NCBI GenBank assembly: GCA_030652805.1
Contig: JAUSPT010000038.1
Span: 1-22,431, forward strand
Origin: a bacterium
Lineage (GTDB): Bacteria; JAHJDO01
Reading direction: 5' to 3'
Length of the DNA: 22,431 bases
Shown: piece after piece, positions 1-7,133 of the stretch
How positions within the stretch are numbered: position 1 is the first letter of the stretch
Layout: the number at the start of each line of letters is the position of its first letter
The notes under the pieces: generated by a model
Seen by the model: the letters and a program-made list of their open reading frames with translations, nothing else
Database searches by the model: none
What the model was told of the DNA's origin: nothing
Made by a program: the position numbers and the translations under genes

Positions 1-20
1 ATTCTTGGGGGCTTTTTAGG

Positions 21-67
21 TGTGCACTTTTAAAACTTAAATCGCTTAAAAACTGTGCACTTTTAAA
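21..67. repeat. Direct repeat pair, 14 bp, upstream of the array
   Basis: The 14-mer TGTGCACTTTTAAA occurs at 21-34 and again at 54-67 in the same orientation, with start points 33 bp (about three helical turns) apart. Each copy contains the palindrome GTGCAC. The pair lies 28 bp upstream of the -35 element of the ROK gene. It could be a tandem operator for the ROK regulator, or the end of an insertion sequence with repeated terminal motifs lying mostly to the left of the window. The repeat is directly visible; either role is inference. Confidence 0.6.
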
Positions 68-94
68 TTTTAACTGACACCAGAATTCGTTGGC

Positions 95-123
95 TTGACA
101 AAAACTAGTTTATTTTTTATAAT
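95..123 (+). promoter_or_regulatory. Consensus sigma-70 promoter
   Basis: TTGACA at 95-100 and TATAAT at 118-123 both match the consensus perfectly, with the optimal 17-bp spacer. Transcription should begin near 130, leaving about a 30-base leader before the ROK start codon. No equally good promoter was noticed inside the 20-gene array by eye, so this may drive all of it. Confidence 0.85.
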
Positions 124-160
124 TACTTTTTAGAGACATTCTAATAAGGCTAATTTAGTT

Positions 161-1333
161 ATGAGAACCATTACCTGCAATTTAAATACAATGAAAAAAA
201 TCAACAGGTTGAGAATAATGAATCTGTTGAATACAGAAGGTCCTCTGTCGCGGATAGAGCTTACAAAAAAGTCAAAATTGGACGGAAAGACTGTTACAAG
301 CCTAACTAAAGAACTTATTGGGGAAAATCTTATAAGTTCTATTGGTTATAAATCTTCAACTGGAGGTAGATGTCCTGAATTACTTAATATCAATGCAAAT
401 GCAAGACAGTGTATAGGGCTTTACATGGATGGGGAAAAGATTTTAGCAATCCTATCTAATTTAAAAGGCAATATATTGATAAAAAGACAATTTCCCCTAA
501 AGGTAGGAGCCTCAAGAAAAACAGTTATTGATGTATTTGAAAAATCTATACTGTCACTTACTGAACAGGCAGAACATTCAAAGCTACTGGGTATAGGAAT
601 AGCAGTTCAGGGTATAATGGATGCAAAGATGGAGACAGTGATACAATCTGCTTTATTCCCATCCATGGAGGGAATGAACCTGAAGAAAATATTGCGAAAG
701 ATATATTCTGCGCCAGTTGAGATTGAAGATTCTGCCAGATCCAAGGCTTTGGCAGAGAAGTGGTTTGGAGCTGCTAAAAAAATAGATAACTTCATTCTTC
801 TTGATATGGGCCTGGGGATAGGCTGTGCTATCTTTGCGGAAGGGCACATTCATTATGGTGAAAATATGAGTTCAGGAGAACTAGGACATACAATAATAGA
901 CGAGAGAGGCACTTTGTGTCGTTGCGGGCATAGAGGATGTCTTGAAACTGTTGCATCATTAGAGGTTCTCGAGAGAAGAATAAAAAAAGAATTGGGTTTA
1001 AAAAGCACAAATCTTGGGGAAATTATAGAGCTGTTAAATAAAGAGAATGCTACTGCAAAGGATATTGTTTGTGAAGTAGGCCATTATATAGGATTAAGTA
1101 TAAGCAATGTAGTAAATGTAATACACCCATCTCACATAATTCTTGATGGTTTACTAACTAGGCTTGGGAATATATTTTTTAATTCTATAGATGAGACTCT
1201 CAAACATTATACAATGCCTAGCTTTTACAATAATCTAAAACTTGTTCCAGCAAAACTGGGCGATGAAGGAGCGTCCTTGGGTGCTACTACGCTCCTGTTG
1301 CGAAAAATATTTGAAATGGAAGAACTGATGTGA
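161..1333 (+). CDS. ROK-family transcriptional regulator
   Basis: This 390-residue protein has the full layout of ROK repressors (NagC/XylR type). An N-terminal winged helix-turn-helix covers about residues 12-60, with the pattern GPLSRIELTKKSKLDGKTVT. An actin-like sugar-binding domain follows, with a glycine-rich phosphate loop (DMGLGIG, 215-221), GELGH at 239-243 and the ROK zinc site CRCGHRGC at 253-260. The usual kinase pair Asn-Asp is Glu189-Asp190, which favours sensing over sugar phosphorylation. The upstream ribosome site is weak. An in-frame ATG at 191 is an alternative start, and the HTH is intact from either. It is the first gene after a consensus promoter and lies 35 bp before the next gene, so it probably regulates itself and the array in response to a sugar or sugar-like ligand. 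Confidence 0.9.
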   Translation: MRTITCNLNTMKKINRLRIMNLLNTEGPLSRIELTKKSKLDGKTVTSLTKELIGENLISSIGYKSSTGGRCPELLNINANARQCIGLYMDGEKILAILSNLKGNILIKRQFPLKVGASRKTVIDVFEKSILSLTEQAEHSKLLGIGIAVQGIMDAKMETVIQSALFPSMEGMNLKKILRKIYSAPVEIEDSARSKALAEKWFGAAKKIDNFILLDMGLGIGCAIFAEGHIHYGENMSSGELGHTIIDERGTLCRCGHRGCLETVASLEVLERRIKKELGLKSTNLGEIIELLNKENATAKDIVCEVGHYIGLSISNVVNVIHPSHIILDGLLTRLGNIFFNSIDETLKHYTMPSFYNNLKLVPAKLGDEGASLGATTLLLRKIFEMEELM

Positions 1334-1368
1334 TTTTGTAGGAAGAAAAAAAGGAAAGGAGAAGTATT

Positions 1369-2337
1369 ATGGATCTGAGTCAGAGAATCAAGCGCTATCG
1401 TGAGGCGGCCGTCAAAGCCGTCGAGTTCACGATCAGGTACCAGCTGTCTGACGGTGGATACATCTGGGATGGGTATGTCAAGAACGCCTACCACAAGCAG
1501 GTTTACTCATGGCCGCTGGCCGGTCGTTTCAGTGAGACACAGCGACTCCTGGACTGGGTCAAGAAGAACACGCTGCAATCCGACGGGCAACTGAAGGATT
1601 ACCTCGGGGACGTCTACAAACTTGCATGGCTGGTTCACGGAGCCCAGCGGTTGGGACGGTTCGATGTTTCCTATCCGCTCGGATCATTTCTCTTCTCCTA
1701 CCAGGCGCCCTGTGGTGGCTTTCCGCGGTACACTGCCGACAAGTTGATCCGGTCGGTGTCCACGGCCTGGATGGGGATAACGGCGCTCAGTTTTGGTAAG
1801 CTTGATGTGGCGGAAAAGACCGCGCAGTGCTGTATCAGCATGCTGGAGCAACAGCCTGATAAGAACAGGTTCTACTGCCAGATGACCGGGGACGGCAAGC
1901 TGGTTACCGAGAAGGAGGATCCAAAGGCACTGATAGTCGATATCGCCAAGCCCAAGCAGAACTACTATGAGCTGGGACTTCCCATGATGCTCATGTGCCG
2001 GTTGTATCAGGCGACAGGGAAGACATCGTGGCTGGATTACGCGAAGCCGTTCTTCGAGTTTAATCTGCGTTGCTACGACGACAAGTTCGCTTTCGTCTTC
2101 AGTGGAAAGACCGCCTTTGCCGCGGCGATCTATTACTCCATTACCGGCGACGAGAGGGCAAGAGATGCTGCGTATCAGTTCTGCGACTTCCTCGTGGAGA
2201 CACAACTTCCAGATGGCAGTTGGCGTGATGAGATCAGTGATCCGGATGAACTTCTCTACTATGTTGACCACGCTGCCGAGTTCTGCGTGTGGCTACTGGA
2301 GATCGCGGCGATCATGGAGAGTAAAGAGAGAATATAA
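1369..2337 (+). CDS. Alpha/alpha-toroid (terpene-cyclase/prenyltransferase-like) protein, G+C-rich
   Basis: The 322-residue protein has no signal peptide and is built of paired helices separated by short Gly/aromatic turns: DGGY (28-31), CGGFPRY (115-121) and DGSW (282-285). Such repeats mark the alpha/alpha-toroid superfamily (squalene-cyclase-like, prenyltransferase-like and some glycan-active enzymes). I do not recognise a specific family or catalytic set, so no reaction is proposed. A ribosome site of host style, AGGAAAGGAGA at 1352-1362, precedes the ATG. The coding region is clearly richer in G+C (by eye well above 50%) and favours C/G at third positions, unlike every neighbour, which suggests recent transfer into the array. 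A 195-codon antisense frame is a side effect of this composition. Confidence 0.8.
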   Translation: MDLSQRIKRYREAAVKAVEFTIRYQLSDGGYIWDGYVKNAYHKQVYSWPLAGRFSETQRLLDWVKKNTLQSDGQLKDYLGDVYKLAWLVHGAQRLGRFDVSYPLGSFLFSYQAPCGGFPRYTADKLIRSVSTAWMGITALSFGKLDVAEKTAQCCISMLEQQPDKNRFYCQMTGDGKLVTEKEDPKALIVDIAKPKQNYYELGLPMMLMCRLYQATGKTSWLDYAKPFFEFNLRCYDDKFAFVFSGKTAFAAAIYYSITGDERARDAAYQFCDFLVETQLPDGSWRDEISDPDELLYYVDHAAEFCVWLLEIAAIMESKERI

Positions 2338-2372
2338 CCTATAAACTATAACGAATCATAGGAGGATTTAAA

Positions 2373-3752
2373 ATGAGAGATGAAAAGTTTACAGGAGAAC
2401 AAATTAAACAATTGAAAGAAGATGCTTTGCGCTATATATGCCCGCATTCCGCTAAGAATGACGAACTGCTTGTAAATGGTCCTAAAATATTTGTAAAGGG
2501 AGAGGGCTGTTATATCTATGATGTGGAGGGCAAGAAATATCTTGATACATTCGCAACCCTGGTTACATCGATATGCGGACATGATCGTCCGGAGGTAAGA
2601 GAGGCAGTATATGAACAAATGAAGAAGCTGGAGTTTTTCCCCAATTATGTGGATAGCTTTACATTACCTCTTATCAAGCTGGCAAAGAAACTAGAAGAAA
2701 TTACACCTGGAGACCTTTCAGTCTCTTTCTTTGTTAACAGCGGTTCAGAGGCTAATGAAACAGCTATAAAGATAGCCAAGCAATACCAACTACAGATTGG
2801 ACAACCTAGTAAGTGGAAAATTATTGCAAGAAGATTCTCCTATCATGGGACAACCTTAGGCGCTGCATCAGCTACAGGTATACCTTCGTATAAGAAATAT
2901 CTTGAGCCGTTGATGCCTGGATTTATATTTGCAAAGGCCGCTCGCGACTGCGAGTGTCCGGAAGGTATGGGTTCGAAAGAATACGGAAAAGTCTGCCTTA
3001 AGGAGTTAGATGATTTAATGCAATTTGAAACACCGGAGACAATCGCAGGTATGATAATGGATCCTGTGCCCGGATCGAATACAGCATATCCGATTCCTCC
3101 TGAAGGATATCTTCAAGGCGTAAGGGAACTCTGTAATAAATATGGAATAGTACTGATATTTGACGAGGTTCAGACAGGATTTGCTAAAACGGGAAAAATG
3201 TTCGCATGTGAACACTGGGATGTAACCCCTGATATTATAACTCTTGGCAAGAGCTTAGCAGGCGGGTTTGCTCCTTTGGGCGCCGCTGTAATGACAGAGA
3301 AAATATATAAGGTATTTAAGAGAGTTGGACATGAATTGAAAAGCGGAAGCACATTTGGCGGTCATACGGTTTCGTGTGCAGCAGCCTTGGCTAATATAGA
3401 TATAATTGAAAAAGAGAATCTCGTAGCAAAAGCTGTCAAAATGGGGAAATATTTAAAGGGAGAACTGGAGAAATTGTATAAGTATCCTATTGTAGGCGAT
3501 GTTTGCGGAATAGGAATGCTTCTAGCGGTAAAGCTGGTATCTGATAGAAAGACAAAAAAACCTCTGGACCAAAAACTCAAAGTAGGTAAATGGATAAGGG
3601 AACGCTGCTGGCAGCTTGGAATGATACTTCGCAACAACGGAGATATTATTGTAATTGCCCCACCTCTTATTCTATCTAAGGATGAAGCAGATGAGATGCT
3701 TAAAAAGATGGAGCAGGCAATCTCTGATGCAATGAAACACTTTGGCTTATGA
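2373..3752 (+). CDS. Class III (omega-) aminotransferase, PLP-dependent
   Basis: The 459-residue protein carries the class III aminotransferase signature: GSEA at 124-127, the PLP-stacking YHG at 157-159, IFDEVQTGFAKTG with PLP-binding Asp264, and Lys293 in TLGKSLAGG as the Schiff-base lysine. A Cys-rich insert around 193-208 and the C-terminal APPL segment resemble the omega-amino acid/taurine/beta-alanine:pyruvate branch more than ornithine or acetylornithine aminotransferases. The donor amine cannot be fixed from sequence. GGAGG lies about 7 bases upstream of the start. The stop codon overlaps the ATG of the 25-codon mttB remnant (ATGA), then comes an SDR gene. It probably interconverts a primary amine and an aldehyde or ketone in the pathway encoded by the array. 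Confidence 0.9.
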   Translation: MRDEKFTGEQIKQLKEDALRYICPHSAKNDELLVNGPKIFVKGEGCYIYDVEGKKYLDTFATLVTSICGHDRPEVREAVYEQMKKLEFFPNYVDSFTLPLIKLAKKLEEITPGDLSVSFFVNSGSEANETAIKIAKQYQLQIGQPSKWKIIARRFSYHGTTLGAASATGIPSYKKYLEPLMPGFIFAKAARDCECPEGMGSKEYGKVCLKELDDLMQFETPETIAGMIMDPVPGSNTAYPIPPEGYLQGVRELCNKYGIVLIFDEVQTGFAKTGKMFACEHWDVTPDIITLGKSLAGGFAPLGAAVMTEKIYKVFKRVGHELKSGSTFGGHTVSCAAALANIDIIEKENLVAKAVKMGKYLKGELEKLYKYPIVGDVCGIGMLLAVKLVSDRKTKKPLDQKLKVGKWIRERCWQLGMILRNNGDIIVIAPPLILSKDEADEMLKKMEQAISDAMKHFGL

Positions 3753-3826
3753 GTACAGGTTCGCCGACGCAGGCAATGCTTAATATGGAGATTCGAAAAT
3801 CTCAGATCGCTTTAAAAAAGGAATAA
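3749..3826 (+). pseudogene. 25-codon remnant of an mttB-type gene (C-terminal region)
   Basis: A short open frame starts on the ATGA overlap with the aminotransferase stop and ends TAA at 3824-3826. Its 25 residues align without a gap to residues 372-396 of the MttB-family protein encoded downstream at 4674-6161. Both contain SPTQA, an acidic-Ile-basic-Lys-Ser-Gln block (EIRKSQ against EIKKSQ) and a Leu-basic-Lys ending. By hand about 13 of 24 aligned residues are identical, while the DNA has diverged strongly. This is best read as the scar of a lost second mttB copy, not a random frame. Its last bases (AAAAAGGA) now provide the ribosome site of the SDR gene. It may still be translated as a peptide. 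Confidence 0.75.
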
Positions 3827-3828
3827 AT

Positions 3829-4590
3829 ATGGTAAATTTGGAAAACAAGATTGCGATTGTTACTGGAGCAGCACGTGGAATTGGACGCGGATGTGCACTG
3901 GAAATGGCAAAAGCTGGCGCAGATATTGTTGTGACGGACTGTGCATATCCAGAAGAATCACAAGAAGTAGCAGAGCTTGTTCAAAAGATAGGGCGCAAAG
4001 CAATTGTTGTCCCACTGGATGTTGCAGATAGGCAGGAAGTTAAGGATATGGTGCAAGCAGTGCGAGAAAAATTTGGCAAGATTAACATTCTTGTCAATAA
4101 TGCTGCAGCAAGTGTTCACAAGCCGTTTTTGGAGATATCTGTTGAAGATATGGCGCACGTCTTGAATGTCAGTCTCTGGGGTGTGTTCCATTGCAGTCAG
4201 CTGATTGCATCTGTCATGGTCGAACAGGGTCAGGGTGGAAAAATTATTATTATTAGTTCACTTCATGCTTCCATCCCGAAAATAAACTCATTGGCTTACA
4301 ATACGGCGAAAGCCGCCATCAATCAGATGGGCTATACAATGGCAGCGGAACTAGCACAATACCATATCAACGTTAATGTAATCGAACCAGGATCTACGGA
4401 CACGCCGGGAGAACGCGCATTCTATACAGAGGAAGAGATAAAAAAAGAGGGGGAAGAGTTACCATGGGGACGATTAGCTACAATCGAAGACATCGGCAAA
4501 GCTACGGCTTTTCTCGCTTCTGACGCCGCCGATTACATCACTGGTGCATGTCTGCGTGTAGACGGAGGATTTTGGTTGCCATGGAGGTGA
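3829..4590 (+). CDS. Short-chain dehydrogenase/reductase (SDR), classical type
   Basis: The 253-residue length and motifs are those of a classical NAD(P)-dependent SDR: cofactor loop TGAARGIG at 12-19, NNAA at 90-93 and the catalytic tetrad Asn113, Ser144, Tyr157, Lys161 (YNTAK). The C-terminus ends in the usual VDGG segment. An acidic Asp37 after the second strand (VVTD) suggests a preference for NAD over NADP. FabG-like, sugar or polyol dehydrogenases all share this pattern, so the substrate is unknown. The ribosome site AAAAAGGA lies within the remnant just upstream. Codon use is slightly richer in G+C than the flanking genes. In this array it likely oxidises or reduces an alcohol/ketone intermediate. 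Confidence 0.9.
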   Translation: MVNLENKIAIVTGAARGIGRGCALEMAKAGADIVVTDCAYPEESQEVAELVQKIGRKAIVVPLDVADRQEVKDMVQAVREKFGKINILVNNAAASVHKPFLEISVEDMAHVLNVSLWGVFHCSQLIASVMVEQGQGGKIIIISSLHASIPKINSLAYNTAKAAINQMGYTMAAELAQYHINVNVIEPGSTDTPGERAFYTEEEIKKEGEELPWGRLATIEDIGKATAFLASDAADYITGACLRVDGGFWLPWR

Positions 4591-4657
4591 AAAAATCAAA
4601 AGCTACTATTACTAGGAGACCCACAATATAAGCAAATGTTAGAGTAATGAATAAAAC

Positions 4658-4666
4658 AAGGGAGGG
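4658..4666 (+). promoter_or_regulatory. Ribosome binding site deciding the mttB start
   Basis: AAGGGAGGG lies 7 bases before the ATG at 4674. It falls inside the frame that would begin at the upstream ATG 4647, which has no ribosome site of its own, so 4674 is the preferred start. Confidence 0.8.
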
Positions 4667-4673
4667 TTGTAAA

Positions 4674-6161
4674 ATGTTAAGCATAACAAAAAAAGAAGAA
4701 CTCAGGGACAAGGTGTGTAGCATGCTCAGTAATGTAGGTATGAAAGTTGATTGCGAAGAAATGAAAAAGATTTTGCTTGGTAATGGGTGTTCTGAAGCTC
4801 CAAACAGCCGCCTAAAAATTCCAGAAGAATTAATTAAAGAGTTTTCCACTTCTCAAGAAAAAAAATCAGATAAAGAGGATGAAAAAGAATTCCTTGAAAT
4901 GACTCTGGAGTTTGGTGCTGCATATACCAAGTTTCTTCTTTGGAGTGGTAGAAAAGATGTGGTGAAAAAGAAATTAGAATCAGAATTTATAACAAATATT
5001 TTTGATGATGGTCCAACCAAGCTTTATGATTACAAGGAACATAAAGAGGTTCCAGTAAATACAGAGATATTGACTAATATGATGAAGTTAGCCCATGCAA
5101 TTCCTGAAGTAGGATATGTTCCAGCCTGGTACCGTCAGGATGTGCCTCAGGAAACAGAAAGAATATCATCATTGATCGAAGCCTTAAAACTTACGGATAA
5201 AGTAGGAGGAGTTGAGTCAATTTCTATTGGACAGGTAAAGTATCTGATAGAAATTGGTGATATTATGGGAGAAAATCCAAAAGGATGTCCATATCTTCAC
5301 GGCTCACAGTGTATGACTTCTCCTTTAATGCTTGAGGCAAGATCTGCAGATGAAATGATTGAGAGAAAAAATAGAGGGGTGGGAAGATATTATGTTGCTT
5401 CCATGATAACTCTTGGGGTTTCTACACCAGTGTCGCTATCAGATTCAATCATTTTGGGAGCAGCTGAAATTCTTGGGGGAATGATAGCTGCATATTGTTT
5501 AGATCCTGAGGCAGAAATTACAGGCAGAATGATTACATCTGTCCTTGATATGAAAACTGCAAATGCAACCATGTGCAGACCAGAAGGAGCCATTGTGAAT
5601 GCAGGTGTTAGGGAATTATTTGATGATTTCTTTGGCTCTCAGATAAGAACAACCCCGGATTACATGACTACTGCAAAGGTTCCCGGACTTCAGGCAGTAT
5701 ACGAAAACTTTTTTTCTGGAAGTGCTTTTAGTAAAGTTATGAACTTGAATGAGGCTTTTTATCCTGGCGTTGGAGTATTAAACATTGCAGGAGCAGGGTC
5801 TCCAACACAGGCAATTATGGATATTGAAATAAAAAAATCTCAATATTTTCTTAGAAAGCAATGTGAGATTAATGATAGTTCTATGGATTTTAAGGAATTC
5901 TGTGAGGGCATATCTAATGGTAAGGAGTTTCTAAACAGCGATTATACGCTAAACCACTTTAGAGACATATGGTCTCCTTCCATATTTATAAGCGGGAATG
6001 CAGAATCAGGAGATGAAAAGAGTATTCTTGATAGATGTGATGAAGTATGGAGAGGTCATCTTAAAAATTACAAATCTCGAGAATTACCCGAGGAGAAAAG
6101 AAAGGCATTGGATGATCTATTAGCTAGAGCAGAAAAAGAATTATTGCGGAAGGAGGAATAA
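4674..6161 (+). CDS. MttB-family (trimethylamine methyltransferase-like) protein, non-pyrrolysine
   Basis: At 495 residues this matches the size and sequence style of the MttB superfamily (COG5598), TIM-barrel enzymes that move a methyl group from a quaternary or tertiary amine to a corrinoid protein. The central barrel shows CPYLHGSQCMTSPL around 205-218 and AGAGSPTQA at 372-380. There is no in-frame TAG, so it belongs to the non-pyrrolysine group, whose studied members act on betaine-type compounds such as glycine betaine, proline betaine and carnitine. No B12-binding corrinoid partner is encoded nearby, which is unusual. URO-D-type proteins further downstream could accept the methyl group. 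An in-frame ATG at 4647 would add nine residues but lacks a ribosome site. The substrate is unknown. Confidence 0.85.
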   Translation: MLSITKKEELRDKVCSMLSNVGMKVDCEEMKKILLGNGCSEAPNSRLKIPEELIKEFSTSQEKKSDKEDEKEFLEMTLEFGAAYTKFLLWSGRKDVVKKKLESEFITNIFDDGPTKLYDYKEHKEVPVNTEILTNMMKLAHAIPEVGYVPAWYRQDVPQETERISSLIEALKLTDKVGGVESISIGQVKYLIEIGDIMGENPKGCPYLHGSQCMTSPLMLEARSADEMIERKNRGVGRYYVASMITLGVSTPVSLSDSIILGAAEILGGMIAAYCLDPEAEITGRMITSVLDMKTANATMCRPEGAIVNAGVRELFDDFFGSQIRTTPDYMTTAKVPGLQAVYENFFSGSAFSKVMNLNEAFYPGVGVLNIAGAGSPTQAIMDIEIKKSQYFLRKQCEINDSSMDFKEFCEGISNGKEFLNSDYTLNHFRDIWSPSIFISGNAESGDEKSILDRCDEVWRGHLKNYKSRELPEEKRKALDDLLARAEKELLRKEE

Positions 6162-6165
6162 TATA

Positions 6166-7116
6166 ATGGACGGGGAAAAATTAACTAAACTACTTGATTT
6201 AATGTACAGGATACGTTTCTTTGAAGAGAGAACAATGGTGCTTTTTCGGGAGGGTTTAATAGTCGGTGCTCTTCACCATTATATAGGTGAGGAAGCAATC
6301 GCTGCAGGAGCTTGTGCTGCAGCGGAAAAACACGATTATGTTGTAAGCACTCATCGTGGACATGGACACTGCATTGCCAAAGGAGCTGACTTGAAGCGTA
6401 TGATGGCTGAGCTCATGGGCAGGGAAACAGGCTACAGCAGAGCACGAGGCGGGTCCATGCATATCTTCAGCGTAGAGGAAGGATTGTTGGGAGGAAACGG
6501 CATTGTAGGTGGTGGTCTTCCTATAGCTCTTGGTTCTGCACTTTCAGGTCAATACAGAGAATCAGGACAGGTGACTCTCTGTTTCTTTGCTGAGGGAGCA
6601 GGTGCGCGAGGAACATTTCATGAATCCTTGAACCTGGCTGCCTTGTGGAAGCTTCCTGTTGTATATATATGCGAAAATAATCTCTGGGCAGCTACTACCT
6701 ATATAAATTACAGCTTACCAATAGAGAATATCGGAGACAGAGCTTCCGCTTATGGAATACCTGGGAAGGTAATAGATGGAAACGATGTAGAGGAAGTTTA
6801 TAAGACTGTGGATGAGGCGATAAAGAGAGCAAGAGAAGGCAATGGTCCTACTTTAATAGAGTGTAAGACATACAGGCATTATCCGCACTGTATGGTGATA
6901 CCTGATACAAGGCCGCAGGATGAGGTTATGGAGTGGAAAAAGAAAGATCCTATTCCGCGTTTTGAGAAAAGGCTTCTGGAAGAAAAAGTAATAACAAAGA
7001 CTGAAATGGGAAAGATTAAGAAAAAAGTCAAGAACATGCTGGATGAGGCAGAAGAATTTGCAAGAAAGAGTCCTCTGCCAGCTGTAGAGACAGTTGAAGA
7101 AGGACTGTGGGCATAA
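6166..7116 (+). CDS. 2-oxoacid dehydrogenase-type E1 alpha subunit (PDH/acetoin dehydrogenase family)
   Basis: This 316-residue protein is collinear with ThDP-dependent E1 alpha subunits of pyruvate, branched-chain 2-oxoacid and acetoin dehydrogenases: the HRGHGH block at 63-68, the loop ARGGSMH at 93-99, and the ThDP site at 142-172 ending ENN. The first part of that site, normally GDG, is AEG (142-144), so the metal-binding Asp is Glu143. This may still bind magnesium but is uncommon. The start follows a strong AAGGAGGA site. It is paired with the E1 beta gene 17 bp downstream. No lipoyl E2 or E3 gene is in the window, so it either borrows them or performs a non-oxidative ThDP reaction. Confidence 0.9.
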   Translation: MDGEKLTKLLDLMYRIRFFEERTMVLFREGLIVGALHHYIGEEAIAAGACAAAEKHDYVVSTHRGHGHCIAKGADLKRMMAELMGRETGYSRARGGSMHIFSVEEGLLGGNGIVGGGLPIALGSALSGQYRESGQVTLCFFAEGAGARGTFHESLNLAALWKLPVVYICENNLWAATTYINYSLPIENIGDRASAYGIPGKVIDGNDVEEVYKTVDEAIKRAREGNGPTLIECKTYRHYPHCMVIPDTRPQDEVMEWKKKDPIPRFEKRLLEEKVITKTEMGKIKKKVKNMLDEAEEFARKSPLPAVETVEEGLWA

Positions 7117-7124
7117 AAGGAGGT
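7117..7124 (+). promoter_or_regulatory. Ribosome binding site deciding the E1 beta start
   Basis: AAGGAGGT is a perfect Shine-Dalgarno sequence 9 bases before the ATG at 7134. The same frame is open back to a GTG at 7107 inside the E1 alpha gene, but that start would run through this site and is unlikely. Confidence 0.85.
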
Positions 7125-7133
7125 ATTTGTAAT

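Noticed and set aside
1684-2271. 195-codon open frame on the minus strand
   Set aside because: It lies fully inside the G+C-rich toroid gene, shows no recognisable motif, and long antisense frames are expected from strong C/G third-position bias.
4647-4673. Earlier ATG for the MttB-family gene
   Set aside because: It lacks a ribosome site, and the strong AAGGGAGGG falls inside this extension, correctly spaced for the ATG at 4674.
4674-6161. Pyrrolysine-containing MttB (true trimethylamine methyltransferase)
   Set aside because: The reading frame has no in-frame amber codon, so the protein belongs to the non-pyrrolysine branch.
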